This document shows positions 42,973-51,594 of a stretch of DNA of 64,000 nucleotides, one piece after another. A program made the position numbers and the translations under genes. Each line of letters begins with the position of its first letter. Positions within the stretch are counted from its first letter, which is position 1. The DNA lies in NCBI RefSeq assembly GCF_014203795.1, contig NZ_JACHJU010000002.1:124001-188000 (forward strand). The letters are read 5' to 3'. Source of the stretch: Streptosporangium album (GTDB taxonomy: Bacteria > Actinomycetota > Actinomycetes > Streptosporangiales > Streptosporangiaceae). Under the pieces are notes generated by a model, which saw only the letters and a list, made by a program, of their open reading frames with translations, was not told where the DNA came from and ran no database searches.

Positions 42973-42993
42973 TTGACTGTCTGACCTGCGGAA

Positions 42994-43075
42994 GTGCAGG
43001 GTTGTGCAGGCTTTCCTGATGACTCCCGCAAGTGCGCACACGGATAGTTTCGGAAAACCTTGCACAACCCTGCAC
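42994..43075. repeat. Long-loop inverted repeat beside R2
   Basis: GTGCAGGGTTGTGCA (42994-43008) is the exact inverse of TGCACAACCCTGCAC (43061-43075) with 52 bp between. It lies between R2 and copy C of the 72-bp repeat. Confidence 0.75.
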
Positions 43076-43085
43076 TCACCGATCG

Positions 43086-43157
43086 TTATCTAGGGTTGCC
43101 AAGCGATCTAGCTGATCAGCTGCTTGATGGTCGTTAAGGCACGTTAGGCACGTAGGC
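43086..43157 (+). repeat. 72-bp repeat, copy C
   Basis: TTATCTAGGGTTGCCAAGCG at the start and GTTAAGGCACGTTAGGCACG at the end; about 86 percent identical to copy B and in the same orientation. Confidence 0.85.
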
Positions 43158-43231
43158 GCGCCGTGACTGAGGCATCTGGCATTCGACGAACGAGTTGATC
43201 TCTTGATTCACCGGGAGGAGCGGCAGCGGGG

Positions 43232-43876
43232 TCAGCCATCTTCGGGATCTGGTGGTTCCGTAGTCGCTTCGATCGCCAGCGGCGTGGCGATCCCGCCGGT
43301 GAGCTGAAGCCCATGAGTGAGCGTGTAGTCGAGCTGCCTGGCCAGACGAGGGACGCTCGCCGCGGGCAGGTAGGCGTCAGCACCGGCGTTGAGCAGGCGT
43401 CGGACCGGGCCGTGGTAATTGACTCCGAGCTCCTCGTCCTCGACTTCGGTGATGATGACACGAGCCTTCGGGAACATTGATCGGAGATTTCCGATCAACT
43501 GCGGGCTGACCGGCGGTGCCAGCAGCACGTCGGCCGTTGCGGGAGCCGCGTGCATGTCGAGCACGATGTAGTCCGCCCCCAGTTGGGTGGACAGCGACAT
43601 CCGGGCCGCCGCCGACAGCTTCATCGCGGTGGCGACGACGGTCACGCTGTCGTAGTCGATCGGTGGTTGGTCGTTGACCTCCTCTGGCGTGTCGCGATCG
43701 ACGATGGCGCCTTGGAGCACGTCGATGGTGCTGGAGATCGTCGCGAACGACTGGCCGTCCCGCGTGACGACCAGGTTCTCACCGGGCTGGAGGGCGTCGA
43801 TGAGAGCCACGATGTCCTCGGGAAGGCCAGTCACGTCGATCCGCCGCGTGGGCCGCGTGGCGCGCTTGCGGATCAC
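43232..43876 (-). CDS. Hypothetical protein with Phd-like N-terminal segment
   Basis: 214 residues. Near residues 20-55 the text VALIDALQPGENLVVTRDGQ then SFATI resembles the G(E/D).(V/L)V.TR.G..(V/F)A.I stretch of Phd/YefM antitoxins. The remainder has alternating strands and helices (ADYIVLDMHAAPATADVLLA; ARVIITEVEDEELG) that recall a response-regulator-like or PIN-like fold but are not assigned. No toxin gene is adjacent. Confidence 0.55.
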   Translation of the reverse strand: MIRKRATRPTRRIDVTGLPEDIVALIDALQPGENLVVTRDGQSFATISSTIDVLQGAIVDRDTPEEVNDQPPIDYDSVTVVATAMKLSAAARMSLSTQLGADYIVLDMHAAPATADVLLAPPVSPQLIGNLRSMFPKARVIITEVEDEELGVNYHGPVRRLLNAGADAYLPAASVPRLARQLDYTLTHGLQLTGGIATPLAIEATTEPPDPEDG

Positions 43877-44086
43877 CGGGTCTTGGACGAGCGCAGGGCG
43901 GCGGACGAAAGTGGCAGCGTCGTCACAGCGTTCAATCCTTCACACATCGGACCGGCGGTCGGTGGCGAGCCTTTGCTCGCATTGATCACTTCGGGACATC
44001 ATTGGGCACCATATCGAGTTTCCGGTGTTTCGACCGCCCGGGACGCGCCTGGAGGTAGGCGTTGATGGGCGGGAAACTGATCCCTG

Positions 44087-44734
44087 TCAGCCCGCCGCCG
44101 GCTCGGCAAGGCGGGCCTCCAGATCGGCGATCATCCCTGTGAGCAGACTGGTGTTCTCGCGCCTGACCACCTGCGGGCCGACCGTGTCGATGCCGGAGAT
44201 CTTCGTGAGGCACTCGGCGGCGGCTTTCGCCATCGTTTCGAACTCCTGACGCGCGATCGACCCAGGACTGCCGGCCGTGAAAGCGGTGGCGCGGTGCATG
44301 TCCTTCATCGCCGTCATCGCCGTTCGTGCGGCCGACATCGCGTCGCGGGCGCTGAACTCATCGCCGAGCCCGCAGCGCATGTAACGGGTGACCCAGACCC
44401 TGCGCCGGGCAGGATCGGTCGAGGGCATGAATCTTTCCAGGCGATCGCCCCGGTTGGTCGCGATCACGCGGGCGACACGGACGGCCTGCCGCAGCCGGTG
44501 GCTGACTTTGATGCCGACTCCGGCGGCGATGTCGGCGTAGCTGACCTCGCGTCCGTGGTTGCTGCGCAGCCAGATCATCACCTCCGCGACTTCGGCGCGG
44601 CGGCCCGGATCATCGGCCAGGTCGCCCGCAGCGCGACGCTGCCGCAGGGCACCTCGCCCGATGAGGTCCTGCAGGATCTGCAGGCGGCACGGCAGGCTCA
44701 GCACGTGGCCCGTACGGCACGTGAGCAGGCGCAC
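44087..44734 (-). CDS. HTH-domain hypothetical, possibly chimeric at its N-terminus
   Basis: 215 codons. From about residue 50, VMIWLRSNHGREVSYADIAA GVG then RLRQAVRVARVI looks like a winged helix, and the C-terminal part is helical. The first 50 codons overlap, on the other strand, a better protein-like fragment (44580-44830), so the native start was probably lost in a rearrangement. Confidence 0.4.
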   Translation of the reverse strand: MRLLTCRTGHVLSLPCRLQILQDLIGRGALRQRRAAGDLADDPGRRAEVAEVMIWLRSNHGREVSYADIAAGVGIKVSHRLRQAVRVARVIATNRGDRLERFMPSTDPARRRVWVTRYMRCGLGDEFSARDAMSAARTAMTAMKDMHRATAFTAGSPGSIARQEFETMAKAAAECLTKISGIDTVGPQVVRRENTSLLTGMIADLEARLAEPAAG

Positions 44735-44830
44735 ACCGACGTCGCCGCCCTGGCCGCCACCGCCCGGGTGCTGTACGGCGCCCTGCCGGACAGCCCGGCT
44801 TGGAAGGAGGGAGACGCGCCGCCACGCAGG
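44580..44830 (+). pseudogene. Unrecognised helical gene fragment
   Basis: The plus frame reads GQVARSATLPQGTSPDEVLQ DLQAARQAQHVARTAREQAH followed by VAALAATARVLYGALPDSPA, a coiled-coil-like C-terminal piece resembling tails of plasmid-borne mobilisation proteins. No start or stop of its own; both sides end at rearrangement joins. Confidence 0.4.
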
Positions 44831-44865
44831 AGACGACGCGCAGGGCCGCCGCTCAGCCGCCGGCC

Positions 44866-45693
44866 CCGGTGGAAGGCCTCGCTGGTCGCTTCGGCGAGGT
44901 CGTTGGCGGCGCGGCAGGCGGCATCGAGCTGCACCAGTAGCGCCTGGGCCTGGCGGCCGAGCGCTTCCTCAACGAGCGGGAGTTGACGAAGATGCTCCTC
45001 ACGGAAAACCTCTTGCAGGCGCTCAACCCACGTCTCGACGTTTCGCTGGCGGCCCGAGGAGCGCAGCACGGAGTGCAGCCGTCGGACAGTGAGATTGGCG
45101 GCCGCCGCGGGCGTGTGCGCCGCCTGCAGTACAGCCCTCGCCTCGTGTGAGGTCAGCCCGATGTTCTTGACCTGGAAGGCCTTCAGCGCCGCGGGAAAGT
45201 ACTCCCTCAGCAGGGAGCGGAGTTGGTTGGCAAGCTGCTGGCGGTTCCAGACCGCGTCCTGCTGGGCGCGAGCGAGCACGGCGATCGCCTGGACAAGTTC
45301 GGAGTCGGTCGGCAGCGGCCTGTGGTGGTCGGCGTCGACGCGCAGGATGTTGGCCAAGGTCAGTGCGTCGGCGTGGTCGGACTTGGACCGGGCGACGGTG
45401 TGGCGTTCGCGGTAGCGGGCAACGGCCAGCGGGTTGATCGCATACACCTTGCGGCCGGTGGCACGCAGACAGGCCACCATCAGGCCGCGCCCGGTTTCGA
45501 TCGCGACCGGGATCGGCGCCTCTGGGTTGTCGCCGTGTTCGGCCAGCAGCTCGACCAGGGTCTGCCGGCCCTTGGCATCGTCGCTGATGCGTTTCTTGGC
45601 CACCAGCTTGCCGGTCTCGTCGACCAGAGCGACGTCGTGGTGCTTCTCCGCCCGGTCGATTCCGCATGTCACCCTCAACAGCGTCTCCTTCAT
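44866..45693 (-). pseudogene. IS110-family transposase, 3' truncated
   Basis: The DEDD-type N-terminal domain is good from ATG 45693: VTCGIDRAEKHHDVALVDET, IPVAIETGRGLMVACLRATG, AVARYRERHTVARSKSDHAD, ADALTLANILR. After ANDLAEATSEAFHRG near 44866 the family C-terminus (the APGLGP helix-hairpin and Ser domain) is replaced by unrelated sequence. Full IS110 proteins are about 400 residues; some 275 remain. Confidence 0.85.
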
Positions 45694-46095
45694 CGGTCGT
45701 TGCAGCAGGTGAGCCGCGCAGGGGCACGCCACGCCCTAATGAGAGAGCTCGGCGGCTCGACATCCGATCAGCAGTTCGTGACCCCAGCCCGCCGCAGGCC
45801 CGCCCTCTGCGTAAGGGCTCGATGGCCCCGGTTTCCAGAAGCGGTCCGTCCTGCAGCGGGCTCACACCACGATCTTGGTAGACCGGTGTGCTGGCGGGTG
45901 GCGATCGAGAGAGACCGAGGCGCACGGCCTTGGCAGAGGACTCAAGGCCCGGTATCCACACAGGCGTTCACTCGATCTCTCTTGATCACCACTCGTCAGG
46001 TAGCTCCCCCCACCGCGTACGGCCTCTGTGAAGGAATCGGGCTCCCGGTTGAGTAAAGACATCGCTGTTCCCGCAGATATGGGCGAACCGCTGGA
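45694..46095. other. Gap: probable IS110 upstream end
   Basis: No gene seen. IS110/IS1111 elements carry a long 5' non-coding end before the transposase, so most of this may be the left end of the truncated element. No inverted repeats were found. Confidence 0.35.
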
Positions 46096-46221
46096 TCAGT
46101 CCTCGCCGAAGGTGGCCGACAGTCCGGTGAGCATCTGCAGCAGGATGTCGACGTTGCCGATCGCGTCGACGAGGCACTGGCGGGGCACCCGCATCTCGGC
46201 GCTGGTGTGGTCGCGGCTCAT
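46096..46221 (-). CDS. 41-residue ORF coupled to the WYL regulator
   Basis: MSRDHTSAEMRVPRQCLVDA then IGNVDILLQMLTGLSATFGE D. Its ATG overlaps the stop of the YafY-type gene (ATGA), implying translational coupling. One cysteine, predicted helical. I do not recognise a family. Confidence 0.45.
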   Translation of the reverse strand: MSRDHTSAEMRVPRQCLVDAIGNVDILLQMLTGLSATFGED

Positions 46222-47210
46222 GACTCCTCCATATCCGGCACCGGTGAGATCGTTGCACCGGCCGACAGCAGTCTCTCCGCCAGCGCGCGACAGCGCCTCC
46301 CGAGCTCCGGAGGGTCGAGTACCTCGAAGTCGTGCCCCAGCAGGAGCACGTGCATGAGCACGAAGTCGAGGCTGGCGGCGCCGCTGAGCACCTCGCAGAG
46401 CTCGCTCCCTCGCCGTCGTACGACGGCCGCCGACGCCGGAATCTGCGCGCGCACCGTGTCGGCCGACGCGTGCACGAGGAAGCGCGCCTGGTGCGGGTAG
46501 ACCCGACTCGCCACACCCTCCTGCACGTACGTCGCCGCGTCGGGCGCCGCGCGCGGGCGGAAGCGCCAGGTCCGTGCAGACACATCGGTCATCCGGTCGA
46601 CGCGGAAGCTGCGCCAGTCGTCGCGATCGAGGTCGTAGGCGAGGAGGTACCAGCGCCGGTCGGAGGCGACCAGGCGGTAGGGCTCGACCCGCCGCCGTCG
46701 CACCTCGCTCCCGGACGGGTAGTCGAAGCCGGCCTCGACTTCGTCGCGGCAGGCTCTGGCCAGCGTCATGAGCGCCTCGGGGTCGACCGGCGTGCGGCCT
46801 GCGCCGAAGGACTCCACCGAGCCGGAGAGCGCGCGCACCTCGTGCCGCAACCGGGTGGGCAGCACCCGGTCGAGCTTGGTCAGCGCCCGGAGTGTGGCGT
46901 CGCCGGCGACCGCGCCACCCGCGCCGGCGAGCAGCGAGACCACGGTGGCGATCGCCTCCTCGTCGTCGAGAAGCAGCGGCGGCAGGTCCTGCCCCGGGCC
47001 GAGTTGGTAGCCGCCGCCGACACCCTGGCTGGCATGCACCGGATAGCCGAGCGTGCGCAGCCGCTCGACATCACGCCGTACCGTGCGCGGCGTGACCCCG
47101 AGCCGGTCGGCGAGCTCGGGGCCGGTCCAGACCTGGCGCTGCTGCAGCAGCCCGAGCAGGGTGAGCACCCGCTCCGTCGTACCCCGCTCGCCACCGCTTG
47201 CCATGTCCAT
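46218..47210 (-). CDS. YafY-type WYL-domain transcriptional regulator
   Basis: 330 residues from ATG 47210 (ATG 47204 also possible). HTH_11 wHTH (RVLTLLGLLQQRQVWTGPELADRLGVTPRTVRRDVERLR, 15-53), then the WYL domain with VEPYRLVASDRRWYLLAYDLDRDDWRSFRVDRM and a C-terminal WCX region. WYL proteins sense nucleotides or other ligands. Divergent from the DinB gene, with an operator dyad between them. Confidence 0.92.
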   Translation of the reverse strand: MDMASGGERGTTERVLTLLGLLQQRQVWTGPELADRLGVTPRTVRRDVERLRTLGYPVHASQGVGGGYQLGPGQDLPPLLLDDEEAIATVVSLLAGAGGAVAGDATLRALTKLDRVLPTRLRHEVRALSGSVESFGAGRTPVDPEALMTLARACRDEVEAGFDYPSGSEVRRRRVEPYRLVASDRRWYLLAYDLDRDDWRSFRVDRMTDVSARTWRFRPRAAPDAATYVQEGVASRVYPHQARFLVHASADTVRAQIPASAAVVRRRGSELCEVLSGAASLDFVLMHVLLLGHDFEVLDPPELGRRCRALAERLLSAGATISPVPDMEES

Positions 47211-47228
47211 GTCGCCCACCTTGCCAGA

Positions 47229-47251
47229 TAGCGGACCGATCCTGTCCGCTA
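47229..47251. promoter_or_regulatory. Operator dyad between yafY-like and dinB-like genes
   Basis: TAGCGGAC (47229-47236) and GTCCGCTA (47244-47251) are perfect 8-bp arms around 7 bp, centred in the 60-bp divergent gap. The WYL regulator probably binds here and controls both directions. Confidence 0.65.
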
Positions 47252-47270
47252 GAGGTGTCAGGGTGGCTCC

Positions 47271-47858
47271 ATGGATGCAGACGAACTCGACTGGAACCGG
47301 ACGCTGCGCGAGCAGTGGGAGTTCCACTGGAACCATCAGCTCCGAGCCCGGCTCGACGGCCTCACCGACGACGAGTACTTCTGGTCGCCGGTGCCGGACG
47401 CCTGGAGCGTGCGGCCGCGCGGCAGCTCGACGGCGCCCGTGCAGCTCGGTGCCGGGGACTTCACGATGGACTACGCCTTCCCCGGGCCGGTCCCCGCGGC
47501 CTTCACCACGATCGCCTGGCGACTCGGTCACGTCATCGTCGGCGTGCTCGCCGCGCGCAACGCGGCGCACTTCGGCGCGCCGGCGGCGTCGTACGAGACC
47601 TGGGAGTACGCCGGCAGCGCGGCCACCGCGCTCGACCAGATCGAGGCCCAGCTCGACCTCTGGCTGGCCGGGGTGCGCGGCCTCGGCGAGGCCGGGCTCC
47701 GGGTCCCGATCGGCGCGAAGGAGCCCTTCCCTGAGGCGCCCATGGCCGATCTGGTGCTGCACATCCACCGCGAGCTGATCCACCACCTGTCCGAGGTCTG
47801 CCTGCTGCGCGACCTCTACCTGCACACGGAACCCGGCACCTCTGGGGGAGACTCATGA
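47271..47858 (+). CDS. DinB-superfamily protein
   Basis: 195 residues. A four-helix DinB/YfiT-like protein: WEFHWNHQLRARLDGLTDDEYFWSPVPDAWSVRP, LGHVIVGVLAARN and HIHRELIHHLSEVCLLRDLY give the three metal-binding histidines. In actinobacteria such proteins may be mycothiol-dependent transferases. Commonly linked to a divergent YafY regulator. Confidence 0.85.
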   Translation: MDADELDWNRTLREQWEFHWNHQLRARLDGLTDDEYFWSPVPDAWSVRPRGSSTAPVQLGAGDFTMDYAFPGPVPAAFTTIAWRLGHVIVGVLAARNAAHFGAPAASYETWEYAGSAATALDQIEAQLDLWLAGVRGLGEAGLRVPIGAKEPFPEAPMADLVLHIHRELIHHLSEVCLLRDLYLHTEPGTSGGDS

Positions 47859-48247
47859 CCGCAAAGACGACACACCTCGACCCTGAAGAACTCCACAGCA
47901 ACCCTGCCTTCACGCAGGGCGTGATCGCACCCGCTGCCCGGACGCTCTATGTTGGTGGCCAGCTCGGCACCGATAGCACCGGAAACCTGTTCGACGGTAT
48001 TGAGGCGCAAACCACTCAGGCAATGCGAAACGTGCTGACTGTGCTTGCTGTCGCGGGTACCGGTCCCGAGCATGTCGTCAAACTCAACATCTACCTCGTC
48101 AATGGGGTCGACGCACAGGTGGGATACGCGGCGTCGCGATCAGTGTGGGGCAATCACCGCACAGCCATCACGGTCGTTTCCACCGCAGGACACGCTCGCC
48201 CAGGCACGCTCGTGGAGATCGACGCAGTAGCGATCATCCCCGAATAG
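47855..48247 (+). CDS. RidA/YjgF-family protein
   Basis: 130 residues. GQLGTDSTGNLFDGIEAQTTQAMRNV, KLNIYLVN and RTAITVV..AGHARPGTLVEIDAVA are RidA signatures. RidA hydrolyses reactive enamine/imine intermediates. Its ATG overlaps the DinB stop (ATGA), so both are translated together. Confidence 0.9.
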   Translation: MTAKTTHLDPEELHSNPAFTQGVIAPAARTLYVGGQLGTDSTGNLFDGIEAQTTQAMRNVLTVLAVAGTGPEHVVKLNIYLVNGVDAQVGYAASRSVWGNHRTAITVVSTAGHARPGTLVEIDAVAIIPE

Positions 48248-48348
48248 GACGAACCCACGGATCGAGGCTGCAAAGGCGTAACTCGCCGCGTGGCCGATGA
48301 CAGCGCCGTAGCACGATCGGCTTACGGGACGGGACTGTACGGGTTTTC

Positions 48349-49323
48349 GGCTCTGTCGCAGATTCGGTGGTGACCGAACGTCCTGCTGCGTCACGGTGAG
48401 TTGTGCGTGATGTCAACGAACTGGTGAGTACGGTGTTTTCGGGGTTATCGCCGCTGGTAGTGCAGGACGTGGCGGACGAAGGCGAGCGGATCCGGGTGCG
48501 GGCGCGAACCCCGGACGGGTCGGTCGCCTGTCCGGGGTGCGGGGCCAGACGACGCGCGTGCACGGCTATCACGAGCGGAGCGTGGCCGATGTGCCGGTCG
48601 ACGCACGCCGCGTGCTGGTGGTGGTACGGGTCCGCCGCCTGGTCTGCCCGACACGCGGCTGCCGCCAGACCTTCCGCGAACAGCTCCCCGGGGTGCTGGA
48701 GCGCTACCAGCGGCGCACATCCCGTCTGACCTGCCAGATCGGCGCGGTGGTCCGCGAGCTGGCCGGACGCGCCGGCACGCGGGCCTTGTCCGTCCTGGCC
48801 ATGCGCCTGTCCCGGCATACCGCCCTGCGTATCCTGCTGCGCCTGCCCTTGCCGCAGCCACCGGTGCCCCGGGTGCTGGGGGTGGACGACTTCGCTTTTC
48901 ATCGCGCCGCCTGGCCCGGCTCTTGCTCACCCGGCCCGGCAATCTGACCGACACCCGCCGGCGCCTGCTGGACGACCTCACCACCGCCTGCCCGGAGATG
49001 ATCGAGTTGGCCGGGCTCGTCCGCGGCTTCGCCGACCTGCTCCAGCCGCGTGACGGCAACGCCGGCCGCCTCAACGCCCGGATCACCACCGCCCGTGCCG
49101 CCGATCTACCTCACCTGCACGCTTTCACCCGCGGCCTCGACCAGGACCGCGATGCCGTCCGCGCGGCCCTGACCTTGCCCTACCACAACGGCGGCACCGA
49201 AGGCGTGAACACCAAGACCAAGCGCATCATGCGCCAGATGCACGGCCGCGCCGGTTTCACGCTGCTCCGCCACCGCATCCTCCTGGCCTGACGCTCCGTC
49301 ACCACCGAAAGAGAGACAGAGCC
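48349..49323 (+). mobile_element. ISL3-family element, decayed
   Basis: Imperfect 25-bp ends: left 48349-48373 begins GGCTCTGTCGCAGATTCGG and right 49299-49323 ends AAAGAGAGACAGAGCC. The right end is followed by a second partial copy up to 49341. The expected 8-bp target duplication is not evident. Confidence 0.75.
48403..49291 (+). pseudogene. ISL3 transposase, frameshifted with internal deletion
   Basis: Three pieces: SPLVVQDVADEGERIRVRAR with CPGCG zinc finger; after a frameshift VHGYHERSVADVPVDARRVL to VPRVLGVDDFAFHR; then, after loss of about 150 residues of the DDE core, LLTRPGNLTDTRRRLLDDLT to GGTEGVNTKTKRIMRQMHGR. It cannot be active. Confidence 0.88.
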
Positions 49324-49341
49324 GAAAGAGAGAGACAGAGC

Positions 49342-49443
49342 CGTTAACTGGACAGACTCGCCCATCTCCTCCTTCGTCGCACGCGGGAACCCGGCCGCGC
49401 GCAGTAGCTGGTCGACGTCGTGCTTCAGCTCTTCCAGATTCAC
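49342..49443 (-). pseudogene. Gene start cut by the ISL3 right end
   Basis: From GTG 49443 the minus strand reads VNLEELKHDVDQLLRAAGFP RATKEEMGESVQL and then runs into the ISL3 end. It looks like the N-terminus of a real protein downstream of the glycosyltransferase operon; not recognised. Confidence 0.4.
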
Positions 49444-49772
49444 CCCAGGCGTATCAACCACGGCCGCGAGGCGACGACGATATTGATCACCTTCTGCCGG
49501 CCGGGCAGGACGCTCACGCCGTGAGCCGCCACCGTCGTCTTGGCGGGCTTGCGCGTCGCCAGGGCGCTGGCCGGCACCCCGGAACCGGTGTGGGGGATGT
49601 GAAGGTGCTCCAGCATCCCCTGAAGCTTGCCGTCCTTGGCGTACTGCCGGGCGATCGCCAAGAACGCCACATTGCCGTCGGCGTCGCCAATGGCCCACAC
49701 CGCGCCGGGGAACACCTGCTCGCGCACCCCGCCGGCAAGGAGTTGGGTGATCTGGTCATGCGGGTGGGCCAC
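49440..49772 (-). pseudogene. Fusion of beta-lactamase-like and D-Ala-D-Ala-ligase-like fragments
   Basis: One open frame joins two unrelated starts. ITQLLAGGVREQVFPGAVWA IGDADG resembles the N-terminus of class C beta-lactamase/serine hydrolases. DGKLQGMLEHLHIPHTGSGV PASALATRK is the N-domain signature of Ddl-type ATP-grasp ligases. Both are incomplete, so an internal deletion probably fused two neighbouring genes. Starts 9 bp after the glycosyltransferase stop. Confidence 0.6.
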
Positions 49773-49781
49773 GAGATGTCC

Positions 49782-50876
49782 TCAGACGATCTGCTCGCTG
49801 AGCGCGTTCAGCGCGGCAGCGGTGGCACTGAGCGGGAAACGGGCGGCGTTGCGCAGGCCCGCGGCGCGCAGGTCTGTCAGCATGGCCGGGTCGGTCTGCA
49901 GCTGGATGAGGATCTGGGCCAGGGCGCCGAGGTCGGCCAGGTCGACGCCCAGCGCGGATTCGGCCAAGACTTCGGTCAGGCCGGGCACCAGCCGATACAC
50001 CACCGGCAGGCCGCAGGCCTGGGCTTCGAGGGCAACCAGGCCGAAGGCCTCCAGGGTGACGGAGGGCACGATGAGCACATCGTGGTCGGCGAAGGCCTGC
50101 CACAACTCGGTGCGGGGCAGCCAGCCGAGATAGGCCGGACGGCAGCCGGCCCACGCCAGGCGGGCCGCGCAGGCGGCGTACTCGCCAGGCGGGGCGGCGA
50201 TGCTCAGGTGAAGGCCGGGCATGGCGGTCAGCGTGGCGGCCACGACGTCGACGCCTTTTCTCGGAGTCAGGCGGCCGGCGTACAGCAGCCGCAGCGGCCC
50301 CTCCCGGCGCGGCCGCGGGCGGGGCGGGGTGCGCAGGAGCTGGTCGGGGATGCCCCAGGGAATGTGCACGAGGCGGGCGCAGCGGGCGTCGGGCGCCAGC
50401 CGGTGAAGTTCGGCGGCCATGGCCGCAGTGGGCACGACGATGGCGCGGGCGGCTTTTGTGGCCTGGTGCAGAACGCGGCGCTGGGTGGGGTGGGCGGCGG
50501 CAAGCAGCAGGTCGGTTCCGTGGACCAGGGCCAGATGCGGGTGGCGGGGCAGCAGCCGGATCAGGGCCGCGGTGGCGCCGAAGGCCAGGTGTTGCAGGTG
50601 GACGACACCGACGTCGCACGGGTCGATCCGTGCGGCGAGGGCGTAGCGGAGTTTCTCGACGTAGGTCCAGAACAGCGGCCCGTCCAGGCATTTGCCGCCC
50701 ACGGCCAGCAGATGTACCCCCGCCGGGACGCCCGTGTGCGGGGCCTCGGGGTTGAGCATGAACACTTGGGCGTCGATCAGCGGGGCAGCGCCGGTATACA
50801 GGTCATACAGCAGTTCGACGCTGCCGCCGGGGCTGGCCGCGGGCAGGTCCAGAGCGGTGAGGATCGGAGCTTTCAC
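49782..50876 (-). CDS. GT4-family glycosyltransferase
   Basis: 364 residues from GTG 50876, with GGAGGG upstream and a GTGA overlap with the preceding small ORF. The GT-B fold is clear: VHLQHLAFG and LVHGTDLLLAA in the acceptor half; RLLYAGRLTPRKGVDVVAAT, YLGWLPRTELWQAFADHDVL and VPSVTLEAFGLVALEAQACG (EX7E) in the nucleotide-sugar half. Donor and acceptor are unknown. Confidence 0.88.
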   Translation of the reverse strand: MKAPILTALDLPAASPGGSVELLYDLYTGAAPLIDAQVFMLNPEAPHTGVPAGVHLLAVGGKCLDGPLFWTYVEKLRYALAARIDPCDVGVVHLQHLAFGATAALIRLLPRHPHLALVHGTDLLLAAAHPTQRRVLHQATKAARAIVVPTAAMAAELHRLAPDARCARLVHIPWGIPDQLLRTPPRPRPRREGPLRLLYAGRLTPRKGVDVVAATLTAMPGLHLSIAAPPGEYAACAARLAWAGCRPAYLGWLPRTELWQAFADHDVLIVPSVTLEAFGLVALEAQACGLPVVYRLVPGLTEVLAESALGVDLADLGALAQILIQLQTDPAMLTDLRAAGLRNAARFPLSATAAALNALSEQIV

Positions 50877-50992
50877 AGGCGCCCTCCTTCAATCTCCTCA
50901 TACAGGCGGGAGATGTCGATGCCGCCCGAGCGCGTGTACTTGCGGCCGACCGTCTGGTCTGCTCCCCGTCGACTGCCGACCGAGATCGCCAT
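50873..50992 (-). CDS. 39-residue ORF coupled to the glycosyltransferase
   Basis: MAISVGSRRGADQTVGRKYT then RSGGIDISRLYEEIEGGRL. ATG 50992 has GGGAGGG seven bases upstream, and the stop overlaps the glycosyltransferase GTG, so it is likely translated. No signal peptide, no cysteine. Could be a small accessory protein or a peptide substrate; equally it could be the tail of a decayed gene re-started at this ATG. Confidence 0.5.
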   Translation of the reverse strand: MAISVGSRRGADQTVGRKYTRSGGIDISRLYEEIEGGRL

Positions 50993-51081
50993 CGACGATC
51001 CCTCCCAGCCGGCGGTACCGCGCGCCCAACCCGGGCGGGGCGCCGACGAAGGTCCCGGCGTGTTTGCCGCGAAGTCCGCCG

Positions 51082-51342
51082 TTACAGGTACTGGCCCGTC
51101 TCGGCGCTGTCTGTCTTCGACACCCGCACCGACACCACGTTGGCCAGGTTGATGACCAGGCCATTCATGTTGGTCTCACGGTTATATCTCGCCCGGGCCA
51201 ACACCAGGCTGCGCCGCTCGTCCAGAGCACGAGCGATCGCCTCCAACGCTTCGTGCTCCCCGTCGAAATCCCCGCTCATCACGGAGATGTCTTCACCGCC
51301 TACCGGGTGAAATCGAATGTTCAGTACGACGTTGTCAGGCAC
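51082..51342 (-). CDS. Small hypothetical protein upstream of the glycosyltransferase operon
   Basis: 86 residues from GTG 51342 (AGGAG six bases upstream). VVLNIRFHPVGGEDISVMSG ... ALEAIARALDERRSLVLARA ... NGLVINLANVVSVRVSKTD suggests a small alpha/beta domain. Unrecognised. Same strand as the 39-residue ORF and the glycosyltransferase, 89 bp upstream. Confidence 0.6.
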   Translation of the reverse strand: MPDNVVLNIRFHPVGGEDISVMSGDFDGEHEALEAIARALDERRSLVLARARYNRETNMNGLVINLANVVSVRVSKTDSAETGQYL

Positions 51343-51594
51343 GGTCGGCTCCTTTCGCCAGAATCCGCAAGGAGTACCTGCCCAGTATTGAACGCTGTAG
51401 GCAGGTGCCCTCCGCATCCGCCTGCCGCGCTGCCGATCCGGAGTCATCGTCTATCGCCACCTGAGCTCAGACGGCATTCCTGATCGACCTCGTTAGGCCA
51501 CTTTGCCCCTGGGGACACAGCTGGGAGTTCGGGGCCTCGACGTGAGCGCCGACACCGCCGTGCGCCGCTACCGCGCCTGCTAAGGCGGATGGAA

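Noticed and set aside
40131..43157. Interpretation of the 72-bp repeats as integron attC sites
   Set aside because: They contain GTTAGGC-like cores, but these are in direct rather than inverted arrangement and no integron integrase is present.
33961..44068. Shared AGGTAGGCGTTGAT near 33960 and 44053 as attachment sites
   Set aside because: Only 13-14 bp in common, with no matching structure on both sides; it may be coincidence between coding ends.
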